From the NCBI GenBank assembly GCA_964020155.1, contig OZ026558.1:1565416-1629415 (forward strand): a DNA stretch of 64,000 nt, given 5' to 3'. Under the pieces are notes generated by a model. That model did no database searches, was not told the origin of the DNA, and saw nothing but the letters and a program-made list of their open reading frames with translations. The DNA is from Chondrilla cf. caribensis. Lineage: Eukaryota; Porifera; Demospongiae; Chondrillida; Chondrillidae. Of the stretch, positions 12,083-31,794 are shown piece after piece (the first letter of the stretch is position 1; each line of letters begins with the position of its first letter). The position numbers and the translations under genes were made by a program.

Positions 12083-12711
12083 GCAACTCAAAGTGTTTGG
12101 TGTTTGGTGTACACATTGAAAATATTATTATGAATATGACAGTCTTCATTTTATCCCACTGGTTGGTGAGTGGTTGTGTGTAGCAGAGCAACAACTCACC
12201 TCAAGGATCTGTGTCTGGTGTATTCATTGTACACTGTTATGCATATGGGTTGTTACTCTTATATGAATGCTATTATAATAGTAGATTTTTGTACAAGTCT
12301 CAATCTGGAAGGTTACTATGCAGCAGTTATATAGTTTGTGTTGGTCAAATTGGATGCTGTTGGATGACGTGTGTAGAGTTGTCATGGTAATTTCATATTA
12401 CCATGGTGATTTTGGTGTACACATTGACAATAGTATGAATATGACAGGATTCTTGTTATCTGAGTGATTGGTTAGTAGCTCTGGTTGGTTAGTGGTTGTG
12501 CGTAGCTGAAAGCAACTTACCTCAAAGATCTGTGTCTGCAGTGTGGAGGTCTTCCTTGTGTGCTGTTATAAGTTGTTTCTCTTATATGAGTTCTTTTATA
12601 AATGTTTTTTGTACAATTTTGCTATGCAGCAGTTTCAAGTTTATAATTGGGATGGGATGGTGATGGTTTTTTAATTTACTTGCATAATATCTTTTTTTGT
12701 GATTACACGAA
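12083..12711. other. FReD spacer, no gene seen
   Basis: It contains two copies of the conserved (C/T)ACCTCAA(A/G)GATCTG block (near 12197 and 12518) and is collinear with 52394-53034 in unit B. Confidence 0.6.
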
Positions 12712-13145
12712 GATTCTTGTGTGTAGACATGTCAGGTTCCTGTGTGTAGACATGGCAGGTTCCTGTGTGTAGACATGGCAGGTTCCTGTGTGTAGACATG
12801 GCAGGTTCCTGTGTATAGACATGGCAGGTTCCTGTGTGTAGACATGGCAGGTTCCTGTGTGTAGACATGGCAGGTTCCTGTGTGTAGACATGGCAGGTTC
12901 CTGTGTGTAGACATGGCAGGTTCCTGTGTATAGACATGGCAGGTTCCTGTGTGTAGACATGGCAGGTTCCTGTGTGTAGACATGTCAGGTTCCTGTGTGT
13001 AGACATGGCAGGTTCCTGTGTGTAGACATGTCAGGTTCCTGTGTGTAGACATGGCAGGTTCCTGTGTATAGACATGGCAGGCTCCTGTGTAGACATGTCA
13101 GGTTCCTGTGTGTAGACATGTCAGGTTCCTGTGTGTAGACATGCA
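12712..13145. repeat. 23-bp minisatellite, long array
   Basis: Nearly twenty copies of a 23-bp unit (core GTTCCTGTGTGTAGACATG). The counterpart in unit B (53035-53220) is less than half as long. Related arrays are at 39450-39770 and 42010-42390. Confidence 0.95.
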
Positions 13146-13303
13146 CATAGGAACCTGACATGCACATGGTTCCTGTGTGTAAAACACCAACACATCAACA
13201 CATGTAAACACGTACACACACACACACACACACACCTCAAGTACCTGTTCTATGTGAACCTTGTAACCCAGGGTAGTTGATTCCTTATTTGGTTCTCTTT
13301 CAG

Positions 13304-13492
13304 CCATCCAAGATCACTTGTGTGGCCACCTACACTGACAAAAGTGGTATATTCTCCACAAGTGCTCCAAGGGTAGTGGACAGCACCAGTGTTGTGGCGA
13401 AGAAGGAGCCTATCCACAGTGATGACAGATCCAGGAGTGACTCCTACTCACGGTACATACAGTGTTTGTGCGTGTGTGTGTGTGCGTGTGCG

Positions 13493-13524
<32 letters not shown>

Positions 13525-13548
13525 CGTCCGTGTGTGTCTGTGTTTGTA

Positions 13549-13617
<69 letters not shown>

Positions 13618-13846
13618 TAGTGGTGTTGGGTAATGGTCTATGGTGGTCATCTATGATAGTGGAGTATGGCACAGTTAGCTCATGTATAGCACATACAGTA
13701 CTTCATGAATGTAATACCATTGTATGTATGTACCTTTGGCTTACCTCCTCACTTGATGATGAAGATGAGATGTTGTATGGGAGCTCTTCTCAGTCAACAG
13801 CAGTGACTACCACACAAGCGGACATGGAGCAGAGTACAAGCTTAGA
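13304..13846 (+). CDS. CPSF1: CPSF1 copy A, last exons before the duplication junction
   Basis: Exon 13304-13452 encodes [18 protein letters not shown], matching the SKVITLCLYRDLSGMF region of vertebrate CPSF1. A second exon ending at 13846 encodes [13 protein letters not shown] followed by a polar linker, matching the conserved DDEEEMLYG motif. The start of this exon is not resolved: no acceptor that keeps phase was found, and the best AG is at 13697-13698. The donor after 13846 (GTATGT) leaves two bases. The next exon downstream is not CPSF1 but an oxygenase exon, so the gene is cut in half here. Joining to that exon would give TGG then TAG, an immediate stop. Confidence 0.75.
13463..13616. 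repeat. GT microsatellite with GC-containing variants
   Basis: (GT)n with GCGT interruptions in the CPSF1 intron between 13452 and the next exon. The unit B counterpart (53530-53642) is shorter and less pure. Confidence 0.9.
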
Positions 13847-13855
13847 GTATGTTTG

Positions 13856-13857
<2 letters not shown>

Positions 13858-13918
<61 letters not shown>

Positions 13919-13972
13919 GTGTGTGCGTGTGTGCGTGTGCGTGCGTGTGCGTGTGTGCCTGCATGTGTGTGC

Positions 13973-14001
<29 letters not shown>
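13858..14001. repeat. GT microsatellite at the unit A/B junction
   Basis: (GT)n joins the CPSF1 donor (13846) to the oxygenase acceptor (14003). The same arrangement at 53798-53886 marks the B/C junction, so the duplication breakpoint lies in this repeat. Confidence 0.9.
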
Positions 14002-14003
<2 letters not shown>

Positions 14004-14604
14004 GTGGTAGACTCTCAGAAGGGGACCCGATGTCGTGTCAGGGAATCCCCTCTACGAACCCACCCCCTGGCCCAATGAGAATGGAGAGGATAGCCCCTTT
14101 CGCCAGCTGCTAACAGCACACTATCAGGCCATGACTAATGCAGGTATGGAGTTTGTGCGACTGACAGCTATAGGTCTTGGTCTTGAGGAGGAAGTGTTTG
14201 CAAGGAAGTTTGCCAACAAACCACTGTCCAGTCTACGCATCATGCACTATCCCACGTATGGTAAATCGGACAGGCCTACCTTCACCTGCGAGGAGCACAT
14301 AGATTCAGCATTTGTGACTCTTCTTGTTACATTCTCCTATCCTGGTCTGGAGATACGTCAAGAGGATGGATCATGGCTGGCAGTTGAGCCAAGGCCTGGA
14401 TCCATTGTGGTCAACATCGGGGAGCTTCTCTCACGACTCACCAACGGGCGATACAAGGCAACTTATCATCGCGTGCGCGACACAGGGATCGAAAGGTATT
14501 CCGTTCCTTTCTTCTTCGAGCCGTGTTTCCATGCTGAGTTTGAGTTTCCGGATGACTCCAGCAGAATTGTGTACGGCAATTGGTTGATTAAGAGAATGAG
14601 GTGA
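14004..14604 (+). pseudogene. 2-oxoglutarate/Fe(II) oxygenase last exon, unit A/B junction, frameshifted
   Basis: C-terminal exon of an isopenicillin-N-synthase-like non-haem iron oxygenase. Visible are the HxD iron ligands (EEHIDSAFVTLLV), the distal His (YKATYHRVR) and the RxS 2-oxoglutarate motif (ERYSVPFFF). Compared with the copy at 53889 it lacks one C in a C-run at 14026-14028. The frame entered from the splice acceptor therefore hits a stop, and the oxygenase frame only opens at about 14035. A CGA to TGA change also ends it at 14602, 17 codons before the other copy. Upstream exons of the oxygenase are absent from the window. It is probably a non-functional fragment. Confidence 0.8.
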
Positions 14605-15532
14605 TACAAATATCAATATGAACATGTTCCAGACTTCAATGCCTCCAAAATTATATAACGAATGTGTATTAATCACATAATATCATTGTTGGTATATAGT
14701 AGTATTTTCATTCTTATATGGAATCTGTGTATTAAGGTAATTGACGGTGTTCAGTACTGTATATTATTTGATATTTATATATTTTTTATGTGTATATTTC
14801 TATTTATTATTATATACATTTAATTTATGACAACCATGGATGTATTGCATAATAATACGTGCATGTATACTCATAATTTCCAAAGTAATAGTACACATAT
14901 AATATTATTATAATATCATCATACAAATATGAATTATGTGTATAAATCAATAATAATAATATTATGATTACAGCTATAATTACTGTACCAATCTCTATTA
15001 AAAGTAGAATACTAGTGTATTGATTTACGTAATGGAGTGATAATTATACGGATTTATAATATAACATTGATCCACAGGGACATATGCATGCTATAGGAAA
15101 ATATCAAACTTCCATTATTCATGCTCTATCACATATTGAAACATATGTCAGTGGGCCTTCAACATTTCGTCCATGCAGAATTCAGAGCAATGCAATAGAC
15201 CCCAGCAGGTGCACATAGATTCACAGATATCTATAGTCTGAGAACGTTATGATCTTGTGCTACATTGAAGCAGGGGCAGATAGTTGCATGGGATTATGTG
15301 TACTATATAATCTAGAGGTGGACGATTTTAAAGTGCAGCCAGTAGCTACTACAAATTATAATAGGCCACAGTATAGTTTCCGCACAATAGTAACCACGTA
15401 CGTACATATTACGTCTAATACATTTTAATGAATATCATGGACTGGAAATAAGGTCCCAAAGTGTCCTTTATAGAGAGGTGTACATGCCATAGTAGGTGCC
15501 ACTGTACATGCATATCGGACACGTGTTCGTGA
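14605..15532. other. Intergenic region between oxygenase exon and CPSF1
   Basis: AT-rich. About 14735-15005 has no counterpart in unit C, where a different element (54581-55553) sits nearby. From about 15010 to 15532 it is nearly identical to 55610-56116, which probably holds the CPSF1 promoter. No TATA box was identified. Confidence 0.55.
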
Positions 15533-15619
15533 ATGTGTTCCCTCGCAAATGACGTCATTGAGTTAAATGGCCGCCACCCCGGAGTCCATGACCCGGGAGT
15601 AAGGAGGGAAATTGTCGTC

Positions 15620-25014
<9,395 letters not shown>

Positions 25015-25164
25015 GTACGTTCGCCTCACATAGATGGAGTGTGTGTTGATTTGTAGAATAGTGTGTGCACAAAGTATGTGGAAATGACGTACATACTAAT
25101 TTAATGAGGTGCCTATAATATACGTATAGGTGCCTATAGTGACCACATCTAAGCGGGTGTCGTG

Positions 25165-25530
25165 AACATGCAGGTATCTGTAGTGAACATGCAGGTATCT
25201 GTAGTGAACATGTGGGTATCTGTAGTAAACATGCGGGTATCTGTAGTAAACATGCGGGTATCTGTAGTAAACATGTGGGTATCTGTAGTGAACATGTGGG
25301 TATCTGTAGTGAACATGCAGGTATCTGTAGTAAACATGCGGGTATCTGTAGTAAACATGTGGGTATCTGTAGTGAACATGCAGGTATCTGTAGTGAACAT
25401 GCAGGTATCTATAGTGAACATGCGGGTATCCGTTGTGAACATGCAGGTACCTGTAGTGAACATGTAGGTATCTGTAGTGAACATGCAGGTATCTGTAGTG
25501 AACATGCATGTATCTGTAGTGAACATGCAT
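25165..25530. repeat. 21-bp minisatellite, long array
   Basis: About seventeen copies of the GTATCTGTAGTGAACATGCAG unit, some with GTAAAC or GTGGG variants. The array is broken at its end by the element at 25534. Confidence 0.95.
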
Positions 25531-25533
25531 GTA

Positions 25534-26229
25534 CGGTAGGCGCCAAAATAAACTTTGCGTTCCGTTTTGTACAGACGAATACGAAACGCTGGAACGGATC
25601 GTTCCGTTTCCGTCTTTTTTCCGTCCGTCCGTACCGTTTCGTTTCATTCTATTCCTCAAAAAACGAACGGTGTTGATCAACGCTAACTAACACATAACTT
25701 TATAAACGTGTGTACATTTCGTCGTGTATCATTCTAGTCCGATTTACGTACTTCGGAGAGACGTGCGATGAAGCAACCATAGTCTACAGCCATTACAGAA
25801 AGCAGAGTATTGTAGTTCGCTATTCAAATGGCATCAAATCACCTACTATCCAAGTTCGTTTGAGAGAAGAAGGAATTCGTACAACAGGGATGGGTCATAT
25901 GTAAATTTATCAAGAGGTGAGTTCACTGGATCGATCGATCGCGAAACGCCATTTTCTTCATTCCGGAAGATGCCTTCACTGCTTAGATGAATCCATTTGT
26001 GGTAGTTTTATTCGGTACTAAAGCGATGAGACCTTTATAATCGAATATCTAGCCAAATCGTTCTGTACTTTGATAGAATACGTTCAAATCAACACATTTC
26101 GTTCTCTCCGTCTTTTCGCAAGTTCCGTTTCGTTCCGTTCCGTTCCGTTTTCGTTTTTTTTCCGTAGGCAAAAAGTACGAAGCTGCGTTTAGACGGAACG
26201 GAACGCAAAGTTTATTTTGGCGCCTACCG
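25534..26229. mobile_element. TIR element with TA duplication (CGGTAGGCGCC ends)
   Basis: A 696-bp element. The first 33 bp (CGGTAGGCGCCAAAATAAAC...) are repeated inverted at the right end, and TA flanks both sides (25532-25533, 26230-26231). It is inserted at the end of the 21-bp minisatellite. It carries a fragment resembling a Tc1-type transposase N-terminus, so it is likely a deleted Tc1/mariner-group element. Confidence 0.85.
25779..25893 (+). pseudogene. Tc1-like transposase N-terminal HTH fragment
   Basis: The reading frame gives VYSHYRKQSIVVRYSNGIKS then PTIQVRLREEGI, resembling the first helix-turn-helix of Tc1-type transposases (YxxYxKQRI...GxxxPTIxxLLxxEGI). The frame ends about 10 codons later, with no catalytic DDE region. 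A reverse-orientation copy is at 26850-26960, inside the neighbouring element. Confidence 0.55.
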
Positions 26230-26231
26230 TA

Positions 26232-26477
26232 TCTGTATTGATTGTTATTCACACAATAGAGCTTCTTGAAACATCTCAATGTTGGTTAGTTCATTAGTTC
26301 ATTCTGTTTGTTAATGATGTTTTGTGATGCAGCCATTTTCATATGTTATTATCACCATAAATCCACAATGACTTGTGCATGTCTGGTAGTATTGTCTTAG
26401 TGTGTATATACGTAGGTGTAGTGGTGAGTTTAATCTGTACAAATTGAATTATGTCTTGTGTGTATATGATTTCTAAT
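26232..26477. other. FReD 3' flank segment, no gene seen
   Basis: Part of the duplicon found 3' of FReD genes. It is interrupted on both sides by TIR elements and belongs to the flank of gene 5. Confidence 0.6.
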
Positions 26478-26479
26478 TA

Positions 26480-27280
26480 CAGTGGACCCTCACTTATCCG
26501 AACACCTTTGGACCGAGGGGTGTTCGGATATGTGAAATGTTCAGATAACTGAAACAGGACTGAATGCATTATGATATGTCAATATATTACTCATTATTTG
26601 GCTACATGTTGGCTATAAAGCAAAACACAACAAATGGTTTGGAACTTTTTCCATGATCCCTATATTGTTTTCATTTCGACTTCCGGAATGTAACGCTCGT
26701 CTACATTTAATACGTGCTCCTACACGTAACCGGAACAATGAATTTATATTATAGTTCATATTGCGCGAAAAAAGATGGCCGATTTCGAAATCGGCCATCT
26801 TTTTTCGCGCAATATGAATACGAATTCCTAGTACGAATACAATATGAGTACGAATTCCTTCTTCTCTCAAACGAACTTGGATAGTAGGTGATTTGATGCC
26901 ATTTGAATAGCGAACTACAATACTCTGCTTTCTGTAATGGCTGTAGACTATGGTTGCTTCATCGCACGTCTCTCCGAAGTACGTAAATCGGACTAGAATG
27001 ATACACGATGGCCGATTTCGAACGCCGAGAATGAGAAATTGGGCTGGAACTCGTGTGTTAAAGCTTCGTTGAGCATAATAACTTCAACCAAGGGTCTTCT
27101 GAACCTAAGGAAGACATTTAAGATTTTATTTAACTCGAATTACTTGTTTGCTGACTTTTCAAGCAAGTGTACCTATTATTATTATTCACCACTAAGGCCA
27201 AATGACTAATGTGCAAATGGCTATCCCTGGAAATTTGGTGTCCGGATAATCCGAGCCTCCGGATAAATGAGGGTCCACTG
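26480..27280. mobile_element. Pogo/Tigger-like TIR element, TA duplication
   Basis: An 801-bp element with ends CAGTGGACCCTCACTTATCCG and a matching inverted right end. TA flanks both sides (26478-26479, 27281-27282). Such ends with an ACTTATCCG-type subterminal motif are typical of pogo-like elements. It has no transposase of its own. It contains a strong hairpin at 26762-26812 and an inverted copy of the Tc1-type HTH fragment at 26850-26960. Sequence around 26660-26780 and 27010-27140 is also found at 51130-51425. Confidence 0.8.
26850..26960 (-). pseudogene. Inverted copy of the Tc1-type HTH fragment
   Basis: It is the reverse complement of most of 25740-25890 and encodes the same YSHYRKQSIVVRYSNGIKS peptide on the - strand. 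It is probably a nested insertion in the pogo-like element, because the related repeat at 51130-51425 lacks it. Confidence 0.5.
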
Positions 27281-27282
27281 TA

Positions 27283-27522
27283 TTTCATTATTATTACAAA
27301 TTTTTCAACCTTATTGGTTATTCAATAACGTAATTTTGTAATTCATCGTAAACAATAATTGAAACTATTAACCAATGAATAATATTCAGTCTCCACTCAT
27401 TACATGTGCATATTTGGTTGTATGTACGGACATAACGGACTATTGAGGTATGATACTTGGTACACGTGCATAAATGTATGTACAGTACTTGATATGTATA
27501 TGTATGTATGTACTGTATGATA
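27283..27522. other. FReD 3' flank segment of gene 5, no gene seen
   Basis: Continuation of the flank split by the pogo-like element. It is collinear with 10240-10480. Confidence 0.55.
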
Positions 27523-27524
27523 TA

Positions 27525-28059
27525 CGGTACACGAAGTAAAAAAGTAAACGTTCTACGCCGTAGCTACGCCCGTATTTGCATCCGTACGTAACCCGTACGT
27601 ATTGAAGAAAACTCCCGTACGTAAGTACGCCTGTACTGTTTCGTAGGTAGATTCCTTGCAGATCGTTTAACGCCTTAAGTGCTAACTCCCAGGAATTCTC
27701 TGTAGGCTTCGTAGACCTTGTTTAGAGTGTTTTTGAACGCTTTTCCACGATTTCGAGCGAAGCGAAGACTCATGGTTACGTTTAGGTTGTCACAGGAAAA
27801 CGAGAGGAGGATTTGAAGACAGTAGCTCCGATTGAAGGTCACGCTATATCGGCAAAACTGAGGATCTAACATTTAACACTTCTTCGGCGTCGAATTCCAC
27901 ACGTACGTACGATACGTACTATGCTACGCCCGTTCTTTACTACGCCCGTAGTACGACCCGTACGTTTTCCTTACTACGTGCGTACTAGTATCCGTAGGTT
28001 ATCCGTACTTACAAACGTAGAACGCCCGTAGTGCGTTTACTTTTTTACTTCGTGTACCG
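27525..28059. mobile_element. TIR element with TA duplication (CGGTACACGAAG ends)
   Basis: A 535-bp element with 26-bp identical inverted ends starting CGGTACACGAAGTAAAAAAG. TA flanks both sides (27523-27524, 28060-28061). The interior is rich in CCGTACGTA motifs. The 51467 element is similar in length and shares a GTTCTACG motif near the end. No transposase was recognised. Confidence 0.85.
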
Positions 28060-28153
28060 TATGTGTACAGTATGTACATTTGTACATGCATTACACACCC
28101 ATATACAGTACGCACAGGTAGAGGTGTTATTCTATTAATCCTCTAGATCGGAT

Positions 28154-31100
28154 TCACTTCTTGTTAAACTTTAGTTTCATTTCAGCAAATTTAAATGAGT
28201 ACCATTGATGAGCACCAGGTTTGGCATGATCCCATGAGATGCCCTTAGCATTTGGATTACTCACTCCTTCTGCCAAGTACTCACCGTTAAGATTAACCCT
28301 GTGGCATTCGTTGTACCACCAACCTCCTCTGAATTTGACTGCACAGTTACCATCGCTCTTGTCATGATCTTGGTCATAGGTGGTGAACATCTGTCCACTG
28401 TGGTAGGAGAGCTGATCTCCAGCATCTCCGCTGTATCCGGACACCGTCATTGTATAGTTAGTACTACCATCTCCGACTACAAACTGGGAGTATTCTGCAT
28501 AGTAAGAGTTCCCTTCCCAGTCTCCTAACTCCACCCTGAGCTTGGTTCCAGAAAGGTTGTTTGTCATGCAGTGGATGTTGTCAAGTCCCATCCAGTATTC
28601 TCCTCTGGGGTTTCCAAATCCATTGACATAACTGTTCCAGTTACGATAAAATCCAACTGCTCCGTTAAATCTTCTCTGGAAGACGGTCCAGTTTCCTTCC
28701 ATGTCACAATAAGCAGTGAAGGGTCCACACCCACAGTCCATGGTGTAGACTCCAGAACGTGAGCACACATGTTGGTGAACTTGTTCACATCCACAGGGGG
28801 TGAGGGTTGGGCAGGTGTCATGACCTTTAGCAGAGCCTGAATGACCAACACAATAAGAGATTATAGTGGATGTGAGCAGTTTGTTTCAAGTAGTGTCTTT
28901 GAAATCATGCAAGATTGTTATGGAAAAGGTGTAGTGTTTTACTGGATAATGTGTGTAGTATGTAATAGTCCTAGGTGTGCTGTAGCAGATATATAAGCAG
29001 TGAAGGGTCCACACCCACAGTCCATGGTGTAGACTCCAGAACGTGAGCAGCCATCTTGGTGAACTTGTTCACATCCACAGGGAGCGAGGGTCGGGCATGT
29101 GTCATGACCTTTAGCAGAGCCTAAATAACCAACACAATGAGAGATTATAGTGGATGTGAGCAGTTTGTATCTTTTGAATCATGCAAAATTGTGAAAAAGA
29201 AGAAAGATTTTGTCTATTGGAAGTGTAGACATATCGTTTACTGTATACCCTGTAGGTATGTACATTCTGTAGTGTCCAAAATTTTTTGCAAGACATATAT
29301 TATGTGAATCTCTTGATTTAGGACTGTTCACGATTTTATTTTTGTGAATGGCAAAGTTATTTTATTGTTAGCACTTCCAGGGCGTTTTTGCATCATAATA
29401 GGTGATGGACGGCATAGTGTTGTCGTAGTCGAGACAAAGTTCTGATGTTTCTGATATTCTGTCTTGGTAAGGCCCTCACTTCTTGGAATTTTTCAAGAGT
29501 TGTGCATTAATATCCCTTTGGTGTCTCTCGAACAGCAGCTTGGGAGAGAGTTGGGCAATGCACTTTGACTTCAGAATAAAAAAGAGTCCTGAAATATTCC
29601 TTGATATTCTACGACATCTTGGCAAGCTTCAACTACAGATTTTTGTCAATTTTAATCACGAACAAGTGAAAATTGTCCTATGATACAACGGCAGCCATTT
29701 TATATCTACCCATCTTAAACGTAGAGGTCGCGTATAAAATAGTCTGGCCTGCTACGACCGTCCCACCAAGCGCCCTGGGCGAGGAAAGGGAGGGACGGTC
29801 TAGCGGCACTAGAGATTAATTCACACCTTGCCGTTATCAGCATGTGACAGTTCAAATTTCGACCTATTGGCAATTTATATTGGCTGAATAGCTTAATGTG
29901 CCAATATAAATTCGTCAGAAATTCGGGCTTTCGCAGAGGTTTAGATAACTTGTTCGGATTTCCTCCAAGTAGTACATATCTACCTCATACTTTCATATAT
30001 TAAAGAAGGCATGTATAGCTATTACTTCTGACGTTTTCTGACTACATCGTCGCTTCTCCTCTCTATAGTGAAGTCTGTCCGAACGCTTATCCCTTTCCAA
30101 ATATCGAGTATTTTCAGATGCTTTTCTGATCGTCTCTAACAGAGCGTTGCAATAAGCTACGAGGATCTTACTGAGTGGAAAACGAATACATGTAATGGCA
30201 TATGTAACAAAGTTTATTGGGAGTTGATAGGTTTTATGGTATTCGAGAAATTTTAGATGACCGAATATAGGTGGTGTCCGAAAAACATTTGAGCTGGAAA
30301 TTAAAGGGACACCCGATTGAGATCCTACCGGTATATCGATTGAAGGAGTTCGAATGAAGGCAAATGACCAATTCTGTCGTTTGCGCTGCTCTACGCTTGA
30401 TGTAAAGAATTATTACTATGATTTAACACCTTTTTTTTAATGAGTGCCGAGATTCTCGGCACTCGTAGCTGATTCGTCAAAAGTTGCGCAATTAATCTCT
30501 AGTGCCGCTAGACCGTCTTTCACGCCGGAGGCGTTTAGAAAGACGGTCGTAGCAGGCCAGACTACGTATAAAAGGGAGGGTGGTAAACGTAACCGGAGCG
30601 AAACGGAGCAAAATGGCTGACGGATACAATGCGCAGTCAGGAATGTCTAACGATTTATACCGTTACATTGGCAGTATACACTACACAAAACGTACATACG
30701 TTCCATAATCAATACACTAAAGGAAAACAACACATAGTAACTATTACCCATATAAATGTAACGAGTTTTTCAGCCGGTTTCTTTGAGATTTCGCCGGTCA
30801 AGCGAAAATTCGGCACCAGATCTCTCTACAACGAGCGCCTTATGGCTTATGAAGTATTCTGGACACCTTATTTGGAAGATAAGCTGCGATGGAGCTTTTA
30901 TTTAGCATTTTCCCCTTCAAAATATTCGAAAGAGCTAGTTTACTTCTGCCTGAACCGTCGAAGGAACCCGCTTTATCTAAAATGGATTATGTATCGGACA
31001 GAGATCTGCTGCAATTGACTATGGATGAAGTATATGGGGTTTTCCGTATCGATTTATGTCTCTACGGAGCAGAAAGTCGTTCGAAGTTTTTCTTACCATT

Positions 31101-31698
31101 TTGCTCGAACGAAATACTAAATCAATGGACTAAAGTGTTATGTGTTGCTTCTTTTCCTTTATTTATTTGTTTAGAGTAAAAATAGTGCATTTTTGAGGCA
31201 AATGAAGAAATTCTCCTAAGAGAGCTCCTCCATTTGGCTTTCAAATTGCGCGCCTATTAATATTTCTCGAATGTGACCACCCCCCCTTTTATACTCGAAC
31301 AAAACTCCGGATTCGCCGGTCGGCGTTTAAGAAAGCGACCTCTACGTTTAATTTGCACAAATAGATTTCATGAACCCGATCTTTGTTGCGAAATTTGCAA
31401 AACTCTATGTTTTGAAAGGTGTTGTGTTTTACTGGATGTGCTATGCAGTATAAGTATGTAACTATGCACCAGGTACCTACGTATGTTAGTACGTACATAT
31501 GTACACTGTATGTAATGTGTGAGAGTTATGAGTGTGCATTTACAGTACATTTGCATGTGTAGTGTTTGTTGTGTATAAACATGGCCCACATTATCCACTG
31601 TATACACAGCCTGTATGCAGTATTGTACTAAGTTACTCACATTGCTGAAATGCTGCCACTGATATTATCCCAAGGAAGATAGTGACCTTAGAGAACAT
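28154..31698 (-). CDS. Secreted fibrinogen-related domain protein, gene 5 (calcium-type loop)
   Basis: Exons 31698-31641 (signal peptide) and 28836-28154 encode 246 aa. The 2804-bp intron contains a piggyBac-like element and an FReD exon fragment with its own acceptor (28993-29120). The N-lobe is the common type. The loop is full length (TYDQDHDKSDGNCAV), RGGWWYNECH follows, and the end is GAHQWYSFKFAEMKLKF. Both exons are intact and phase-compatible. Splicing from exon 1 could be captured by the nearer duplicate acceptor, so expression of the full protein is less certain than for genes 1-4. The secreted lectin-like role is inferred. Confidence 0.8.
28993..29120 (-). pseudogene. FReD exon 2 fragment with intact splice acceptor
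   Basis: The first 128 bp of an FReD exon 2: acceptor, CSAKGHDTCPTLAPCGCEQ and CSRSGVYTMDCGCGPFTAY, then unrelated sequence. The adjoining intron sequence matches that of gene 1 (4152-4740), so it is a truncated gene 1 relative placed upstream of gene 5's exon. Confidence 0.85.
29719..31347. mobile_element. piggyBac-like TIR element flanked by TTAA
   Basis: Ends ACGTAGAGGTCGC and GCGACCTCTACGT, with TTAA at 29715-29718 and 31348-31351. The paralogous intron of gene 1 has one TTAA at 4742, the empty site. The inner part repeats TATAAAAGGG near both ends. It is 1629 bp including a nested 825-bp element. It holds an open stretch at 30629-31018 with no recognised similarity and no piggyBac transposase. 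Confidence 0.85.
29740..30564. mobile_element. Nested long-TIR element with 9-bp target duplication (Mutator-like)
   Basis: Ends TAGTCTGGCCTGCTACGACC, inverted on the right, with a discontinuous TIR about 90 bp long (the TCTAGCGGCACTAGAGATTA block is shared). CGTATAAAA is duplicated at 29731-29739 and 30565-30573. A 9-bp duplication and long TIRs fit Mutator-like non-autonomous elements. It lies inside the piggyBac-like element, so it is younger. Confidence 0.8.
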
Positions 31699-31784
31699 TG
31701 TTCTTTCTCTTGTTCTTCTCTGATCTTCCTCTCTTCCTGACAGTATTCCTTTAGTGATAGCTGATTGTGCTAATTCCCCCATCT

Positions 31785-31794
31785 CCTTATATAG
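31785..31794 (-). promoter_or_regulatory. TATA box of FReD gene 5
   Basis: CTATATAAGG on the - strand, 87 bp before the ATG. The upstream palindrome is degenerate (near 31832-31854). Confidence 0.75.

Noticed and set aside
12700..13140. Possible CRISPR array at the 23-bp repeats
   Set aside because: The units are contiguous without unique spacers, and the DNA is eukaryotic.
12671..13307. His/Thr/Arg-Asn-Leu repeat ORFs on the - strand (HRNLPCLHTGTCHVYTQEP type)
   Set aside because: They are products of the 23-bp minisatellite; the three frames give the same peptide series. The same holds for 42000-42466 and 53025-53300.
13304..14604. CPSF1-oxygenase fusion protein
   Set aside because: The CPSF1 donor leaves two bases, while the oxygenase frame needs one. 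The joined frame stops at once in unit A and after about 25 codons at the B/C junction.
25096..25680. Tandem HYRYLHV / FTTDTCM / NMQVSVV repeat proteins
   Set aside because: They come from the 21-bp minisatellite, whose period is a multiple of three and so stays open in all frames.
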